Shown here: positions 37,101 to 46,100 of the stretch, piece after piece
How positions within the stretch are numbered: the stretch's first letter is position 1
How the letters are laid out: each line of letters opens with the position of its first letter
Assembly: GCA_031002005.1 (NCBI GenBank)
Contig: JARYHS010013630.1
Span: forward strand, 242,241,539-242,305,538
Reading direction: 5' to 3'
DNA: 64,000 nucleotides
Source of the DNA: Vandiemenella viatica
Taxonomy: Eukaryota > Arthropoda > Insecta > Orthoptera > Morabidae
Position numbers and translations under genes: made by a program
The notes under the pieces: model-generated
The model's database searches: none
What the model saw: the letters and a program-made list of their open reading frames with translations, nothing else
What the model was told of the DNA's origin: nothing

Positions 37101-40100
37101 TAGCAAATAAACCAATCCAGCATGTGTGAAAACATGACCTACCAGCCTGCTTCTTCTTTCTCTAAGCTTCTTCCACAATCTTCTTTCTTCACCCATCATT
37201 TCCAAAACACGTTCTTTTTGTACTTTGTCTGTCCACTTAATTTTCAGCATTCTTCTGTAGTACCACATTTCACATCTTTCAATTTTCTTTCTTTCTGGAA
37301 TTCCTAAAGTCCATGCTTCGCTACCATAAAGTGTAGTGCTCCACACATTTAAAAAAAAGTTATTTCTAAGTCCCAGATCTCTTATTCATGAAGGCTTTCT
37401 TGCTAGTGCTATTCTGCTATTAACATCATTACTGCTTCAGCCATCGGTTGTAATTTTGCTTCCCAAGTAGTATAATTCACTTTCTTCTTCAATTCCATTC
37501 TATCCTATTTTTATATTCTACTGTGTTTGGTATAATTTCTGCTACATTTGCATCACTTTTGTCTTGCTTTGATTTATATTCAGTCCAAAATTTTCCTTCA
37601 GGATTTTGTTCAGTAACTTGTCAAGCTGGCACTCGATTTCAGGCATGAGGGTGGGGGAAGATTCTCTTTTTTAGGTAAGGGTGTCAGGGATTGGAATGAG
37701 TTACCAAGAGAAATGATGAATAATTTACCGAAAACTATGAAAGAATTTAAAGATAAAATGTGTAGAAGGCAAAAAATGTAGGTGGGTGCAGAATAGGGGG
37801 AAGATGGGGGTCTAGGGAAATTGCCACCGGAGACTGTGCGCCCTTGCAATTAAATTAAATATCGTCAGCATCTTCTGCTAGCAAGACAATATCTGTAAAT
37901 CCTAGCATACTGATTTTTTCTCCTTGAACACTTATTTTTCTTTTACTTCTTTTATTGCATCCTCTGCATACAAGTTGAATATTAACGGAAATAGACTATA
38001 ACCTTGTCTCACACCCTTTTTAACTGATACATTTCTCTCATGATTCTCTACTTTTATTATAGCCACTTGATTCTTATATAGTTGAAGTATTCTTCTATCT
38101 CGATGTTTCAGACCGAACTTCTTTAAAATTTTGAGCATCTTGTTCCACCTAACATTGTCAAAAGCTTTTTCACAATCAACAAACGCCAAAATATTGTTTT
38201 TCTTGATCCGCCCTTCAATTATTAATCTTAAAGACAAAATTGCTACAGTTGTAACTCGGTTTTTCCTAAACCCAAACCGATCTTCACCTACTATATCTTC
38301 TACTACCGTTTCCATTCTTCTGTATATTATTCTGGTCAGTGATTTTGAAGGATGTGATGTTTGTCAGCTTGTGCTTTCTTCGGATTGGATTTCCTCAAGT
38401 TTCATAACTTTTTTATATCTGTTTGAACATCCTTTTAATTCCTTCTTCTCCTAGGGATTTAAGAAGTTACTGCAGGAATCTCATCAATTCCAACTGACTT
38501 ATGTGTTTTCAAGTTATTCAGAGCTCTATCAAACTTTGTCCTCAAAATAGGATCTCCTCAGTAACAATGTCGACATCGCCTTCCTTTTCCTTACACTATC
38601 GTTCAAGTCATCCCCAACGTACAGTTTCTCCATGTATCTCTTATTCATTACAAAACCTACACCAGTAACTCCACTGACAGCTTTGGTGTTAATTATTCTG
38701 TGTTCCCCAGACCAGAAATCCCAGACCAGAAATCCACTTAATCTTACCAATCCCGACAACATCTAACTTAATTCGTTCCATCCCCCTTTTTAAGTTTTCT
38801 AACCTACCTGTCCTATTCAGACTTCTAACATTCCACCCTCCGAATAGTAGAATGTTTCTATACATTCTGATGACCCCCCTCGAGATACCCTTTAGGTCTT
38901 TAATGCAGTGGTTTCTCGTTGCCTTCTGCATTCCCATGCCGTTGATTATTTCAAATTCATTCGCCTTTAGGTGTCGTTTCCAACTCCAAGGGCAAGGGGT
39001 GCCCGGGACCGCTCTCCGCTCTTCCGCCCTCCTTTAGAAGGCCGATGGCAAGCAGTACATGCGGTTAAACCCAAATTATTTGATTTCCTACAGTTCCAGA
39101 AGACTATTCAGCCGCTATAACTTTGTTATTAAAGACACCTTATATCCCTCTTTATTCCCTACTCTGAAGACCACTACCGACATCTTAGCCTCCAGGCATC
39201 GAATTAAGATTCTATAGTGGAACTTGCAGTCTTAAGTAACGCAACGGAAAGGTTTGAGAATGAATTTCCTGTTTGGTGTCCTTTGACCCTACCTGGATCG
39301 CATGCGAGAGACAGATGCCTAGTGCGTGTTTGGTGCCACCTGTTGCGGAGAGACGCAAGGTTTTGACGTCGACATTCACACACTACCGTGACGGGGAAAT
39401 TGTGTACCGCGAACTGAGCACGTGCACGACACTGCAAGTGTTTGGTTAATTTTTCTGTTGTATTACCTCGAGTAACAGGAGAAACTACACTCCTGGAAAT
39501 TGAAATAAGAACACCGTGAATTCATTGTCCCAGGAATGGGAAACTTTATATACACATTCCTGGGGTCAGATACAACACATGATCACACAGACAGAATCAT
39601 AGGCACATAGACACAGGCAACAGAGCATGCACAATGTCGGCATTAGTACCATGTATATCCTCCTTTCGCAGCAATGCAGGCTGCAATTCTCCCATGGAGA
39701 CGATCGTAGAGGTGCTGGATGTAGTTCTGTGGAACGGCATGCCAAGCCATTTCCACCTGACGCCTCAGCTGGACCAGCGTTCGTGCTGGACGTGCAGACC
39801 GCGTGAGACGACGTTTCATCCAGTCCCAAACATGCTCAATGGGGGACAGATCCGGAGATCTCGCTGGCCAGGGTAGTTGACTTACACCTTCTAGAGCACG
39901 TTGGGTTGCACGGGATACATGTGGACGTGCATTGTGCTGTTGGAACAGCATGTTCCATTGCCAGTCTAGGAATGGTAGAACGATGGGTTCGATGACGGTT
40001 TGAATGTACCCTGCACGGTTCAGTGTCCCCTCGACGATCACCAGAGGTGTAAGGCCAGTGTAGGAGATCGCTCCCCACACCATGATGCCCGGTGTTGGCC

Positions 40101-43100
40101 CTGTGTGCCTCGGTCGTATGCAGTCCTGATTGTGGCGCTCACCTGCACGGCGCCAAACACGCATACGACCATCATTGGCACCAAGGCAGAAGCGACTCTC
40201 ATCACTGAAGACGACACGTCTCCATTCATCCCTCCATACACGCCTGTCGCGACACCACTGGAGGCGGGCTGCGCGATGTTGGGGCGTGAGCGGAAGACGA
40301 CCTAACGGTGCGCGGGACCGTAGCCCAGCTTCATGGAGACGGTTGCGAATGGTCCTCTCTGATACCCCAGGAGCAACAGTGTCCCTAATTTGCCGGGAAG
40401 TGGCGGTGCGGTCCCCTACGGCACTGCGTAGGATGCGACGGTCTTGGCGTTCGTCCGTGCGTCGCTGCTGTCCGGACCCAGGTCGACGGGCACGTGCACC
40501 TTCCGCCGACCACTGGCGACAACATCGATGTACTGTGGAGACCTCGCGCCCCACATGTTGAGCAATTCGGCGGTACGTCCACCCGGCCTCCCGCATGCCC
40601 ACTATACGCCCTCGCTCAAAGTCCGTCAACTGCACATACGGTTCACGTACACGCTGTCGCGGCATGCTACCAGTGTTAAAGACTGAGATGGAGCTCAGTA
40701 TGCCACGGCAAACTGGCTGACACTGACTGCGGCGGTGCCCAACCGCTGCGCAGCTAGTGCCCTTCGACGGCCAACACTGCTGTTCCTGGTGTGTCCGCTG
40801 TGGCTTGCGTTTGATCATTGCTTGTACAGCCCTCTCGTAGTGTCCGGAGCAAGTATGGTGGGTCTTACACACCGGCGTCAATGTGTTCTTATTTCAATTT
40901 CCAGGAGTGTAAATACGCGTCATGGACGCACACGTCTTCTTGTGTCACTGTACATTAAGCCTGTCGCATTCATTCACCGCCACAACTTGTAGTAATGGCA
41001 ATTTTTTCTTGCAGCAACTTGGATGACTGCGGCCGTAAAGCAACAGTGGTCTTTCTCTTTGTGGTTGGTAAGGTCTTTTACGTGATAACAAACTGCAATC
41101 CACTTTAAAAATTGTATATATCATTATTTTTTGATTATCATTTGCCGATTTGTTTGATGGATTGTTCCATTTTCTTCTATTGTGAGCTAATTTCTTCATC
41201 TTTACCTTTCAGTAACAATCTACGTCCTCAATCATCTGCATTTTTGTCTTCCTCTGCAATTATGACCTTGAAATGTTCCTTCGACATTATTACGAATATG
41301 GGAAAATTACTCTACATAAAAAAGAGAAAACTAAATTTTCTCAGCGATACTGTTACCTTAAAATGAGAGAGACAATCGGATAGGACAAGTTTAAACACCT
41401 TATTTCTTGACTGTCTGACAACTGTACGCTTCCGTCATGTTATAACTGGTGTGCTGTCTACCAGCATGTTGAGAAGTCTACCTGCGATAATGTTAAAGCT
41501 CTGTAAGAACAGATATCTACAGACATCTACGTTGATAACTGTAACCTTGTAAACGACAAGTGAATGTTTCTTAGATAAGGTGACATATGTCATTATAATT
41601 TACTCTGTTTATAACTGTCAACAGTTTCGTTTTCTTTGCGTTGAAAGGTGAATAATTAGGAACGATGTGAGACTATGCCCAGAAAATAATTCTTTATTTC
41701 AATTATAAATAAGTGGAAACCTGTTTCATTTATAGCTAAGAAAGTAAGGAAGCGGAATAATTTACTGTGGGGAGATGTGTTGCATATTTTAATCAATCAG
41801 ATTTTTGTTCGGAATTGCAAAGTATGTTTGAGGGCTCCATTGCAATTAATAATAATAATTACTCGCGAGATCAGAGACTCAATTAGATTCTTGTATAGGT
41901 GAGTGCCACGCTGCGTTCAATGATACAAGTAACAGATCATAAATCTTAAAACTATTCTCACCTACAAAAACTTTAATGCGACGTAGCACCCTTCGTTGAA
42001 TTGAGCTATGTTCCGTGTTTAGGAAATCTATCTTCCAAACGCTCACTGAACTGGGAATTGTGAAAGCGACCAACACTACATGCAAAGTCAAGATTAGAGG
42101 GGAACTATCTAGGTCCTTCGAAATCAGAATAGGTGTTAAACTAGGGGACAGCTTGGCGCCAATCCTCTTTAACAGTATATTGGAAAAACTTATTTGTCAA
42201 TAGACGATCACACTAATAGATGGCTGTGGATTAATAATCAGTTACATTACTCTCCTAGTATCCACTGTGCAGGAAGCTATTCATTAACTACCTTCTCTCA
42301 ACCAAGTAGCTGCTAAAGCAGTGATGTCAAAGATACGGCCCGCGGGCCGCATCCGGCCACCGGGTCCTATCAATATGGCCCGCGATCGCAATGTGACACA
42401 GAAAGAAGAATCATGTTTTTTTTAAAGCTTTTAGACTTCACTCGATTCCTCTACGGAAGTTTTAAAATGCACGCCCCTGCCTGACATCAATGTGCTTTCA
42501 AAAACAAGAGAAATCCGGTATCTGGATCCTCGAGCTCAAAATAATTACCCTCTTTTATAACTTTGATATGATTTTTAACAACCGTATATTATATACAATA
42601 CAATTAAATAAATAAAATGTTATAATAATTCAGTTCATTTTTTTTATTTGAATCTGTCCCACCTACACATTCTAAATTTAATATACGGCCCTCTGCCAAA
42701 TTGAGTTTGTTACCTATGTGCTAAAGTATGGTTGGAGATTTCCATCAATAAAACTGAGTTCATCTCCAACATCAGAAATGCACAAAACTTAATCACAGTG
42801 GGGAACACAATAATACGAAGCACTAATGCCTCCAAATATCTTGGAAAATGGATAACTCTAAACATCAAAGGTCTTAGCCATGAATAGCAGTTACGGCAGA
42901 CTGAAGAGAACCTAACACACTTGAAAGAACATATACGGCTCTAAACCCCTCTCCCTTAACCTCAAACTCAGTCACTACAATACTATAGTTCGACGATCAG
43001 AACTATTTGCCTCAGTGTTCCTGAACATGGTTAGGAAGGGAAAACAAAGAAAATTGATATTAATATAATGAAAGATCTTGAGAAAAATCACGTGTTCCGT

Positions 43101-46100
43101 GAAAGAAGAGTCAAATACTCTAGGGCACAATTTGGACCTATACCAACAACTGGAGAGCATTACAATTGTTATCGCAAAGAGGAGATTAATTATCTATGGT
43201 CAATTCGGATGGACAATATGAGACTCACTTCCAAAATCTTCAATACCGTCTCTAGACAGAAAGCGACTAAAGCAAAGTTGACGAGGCTAGTCAGGAAAGA
43301 TCTCGAATCACTGGAAATTGAACCCAACGAGATTTACAACAGGGATAAATATAGAATGTTGATTAAAGTATCCGATTCTCTCCCATCTCTAAAAGCAAAA
43401 ACATTGCGCCCCGAATCTGGGATGAAATCGACCCAGGGAAGAAAAGACAACCGCAGGGAAAAAATGAAGGAATACTGGGCTAAGAAGAATGCTCACAAGT
43501 GTTATGAACCACGTTGTCCATAGTGGCCAAAACAAAAAAAGAATAATAACTGTTGGAGATACTATAGACTTCGTATAACGGTCTGGTGGCTTATTAGTTA
43601 TGGCGTCTTGACTGGAAATCGAAAGGGCCCCGGTTCGAGTCCGTATCTCCGCGAGGATTTTCAAAGGTCCTCAACCTGTCCTTCACCGCTATATGCGGTA
43701 GGATTACCAGGATATGCTAGTTAGCCTCGAAAAGAGGCGCATTGCGCAATGGATCGGAAACTCTTTCACGTGTTGCCCGAACAACACTTCTGGATCTCCC
43801 GGTAACAATGCTATGTAATGATTTGATTTATTGACTTTATAAACTACTACAGACTTGACATTGCACTGATAGTGGTAGACTTATTACAAGAACGTTGACA
43901 GATTGTAAACGTGAATTTACTGCCACCATTGTAATGAGACCTGCAGTAATGAATGAACATACGACCTGAATTACGCAATGGATTATCTCCTAAAAATTAT
44001 ACAAATGAAACAAACTAACTGTGATATTAAAATTCTTAGCTCTAGGAGAAATTATTTATAAAAATATCTAGATATACAAGTCTTACCCCCGTAAAATTAC
44101 TTTTGTAAGTAAACTCTTTAGTTTACAGACCATAGCAATCACGTATTACGTATTTTGATGTAATCACGATGGAAGAATGCTCAGTTGGTAACTTTCTTAG
44201 ACTTATTTTCGCATTTCTTGGTTTTTATCTTTAATTCTACAAGTATAATTTCCTCACCCGTCTACCTTTGATCTTTACGAAATTCAATTTTAAATTCTTT
44301 GAGCCTCTTTGGAAAAATTTTAAGCGCCTTTCTTTTAATTTATTCGAATCCCTGACTTCCTTACCTACAAAAGAATATTTTCCCACTCCATTATGTCTGA
44401 AATTGCTCGTGGAATTATTTTCCCATCCATGCATTATAACAAAAAATTCTACCAGTATATCTCCAAGCCTCATCACCAATATAAGTATTTTCTTCACCCT
44501 CCTGTCTTCCAATAAAGCCAAACACAGCTCCTTTATTATATTAGTTATTTACGTTCAGCAACAATTTCCAAAAACAAATCTAGTTGTTCTCTTTTGCACC
44601 CACTCCAACTCCTGTATTTGATACCCATAATGTTGATCTCATTCAAGCAATAGGGCTTAAAGCCTGGGATCCACCTAGCGCGCATAGTTTACAGTTGGGT
44701 GGTTTGGCTTGTTGTCTCCACCAACCAAGTATTCGCAAACAACTGTTCGTGTGCGAGCATTTGTCATCTTCACGAAGCAGAGTGAGGAGGACATACTTTT
44801 CCAACCAATTTCCCCAAACTTACTTCAGCCTCCCAAGGCTCTAGTAACCGAGGCAACAAAGTCCACTTCCAGGCAGGTCACGACACCTGACAGGAAGCCG
44901 CGGACGCCCGAAATGGCCCAGTGCTTTAACTGCCAGGGCTTCAACCATTATGCCAAGCAATGCACGACGAGGCAGAGGTGCGTTCGCTGTGGAGGGCAGC
45001 ACCCGCCTTCGGCGTGTTCCAGGCCAAGAGATGACCAGGTCTGCTGCAACTGCGTGGGACCACACGCGGCGTGCCACCACGCGTGTCCAAGCCGCAGAAA
45101 ACTACAGCAAAAGAAGAGGTCGTGTCAGCAGCAGGGGGATACCACCACTAGAAAGAGCCCGCCGAAGAACTCAAATTCAAACTCTCGTCAGACCACCAGT
45201 GCCGCTGCAATGATCAGTCATACAGATCGTAACTTCTAGAAGCAACTTTTCCAAACAAAGATGTTATGCTGAAGATATTGCCACCGAAAACAACAACATA
45301 TTGCAAACCCCATGATGTTTACTTCTTTCGTCAGAATAAGCTCTGTATCAGGAGGATTACTGATTTTGTAAGTCTACAATGTACCAAACCACAAGTGAAG
45401 ATACGTGACCGTTATTTCTGTGATTTACAATCAATTTGCTGCACCTACATATAAGCCTATGTTGCAATATGCTTGGCAAAAGCAAGGTTATGACATTGTC
45501 ATAACAACATCATCATTTGAAAATGTAATTAGTGTGGCTTTTGATATTGCACTGCATGAATGCAAAAGTGATTTGAAATGTGATGACGGGGCTTTACTGA
45601 GGTGTGCAGATTGTCCTCTTCCACTTTTTTTTTTAACCACTTCACCGAAATCTTGCATCTGCACTTTGAGGACTAATATAAGCACTATCAGGTGTGTGGT
45701 ACTGCTGTATATGCGTGTTTTGCGCTATATTAAGTACTTAAAGCAGGGAGTTTTTGGAACTGTTGATTGAAAATGTAATGCTACACTGACGTCATTAAAT
45801 TACGTATACTTTCCTTCATACGGTATTGATATCTTGTTACTTTGTTTCTCTCTATTAAAATGTTACTTGAGGTAGAATACAAAGTTTTACATAGATATGA
45901 CACACACCACTGTTTTGTTTATGATCGCTTGTTATTCTAAGCATGTTTCTTGCGGTTCCGAGCGTTCGACGTCAAAGGTGTCCCTCGTTAGTGTAATATA
46001 TAAAATATTTAATCTTTCATTTATTTTTACAATGTGTACTATGGCAGGGTTACCAATTACGCGAAATGCTGTTTGGCTTCGTGTGTAAAACTGCAGAAAT

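Noticed and set aside
40130..40561. 143-codon plus-strand frame across the Tc1 element
   Set aside because: It is the antisense shadow of the GC-rich transposase gene; residues show no domain and the reverse frame has clear HTH and DDE motifs.
43570..43665. Possible tRNA gene
   Set aside because: It has box-like words but no full cloverleaf, and a SINE-like body follows. The heads at 7396, 18224, 23665 and 29875 were rejected for the same reason.
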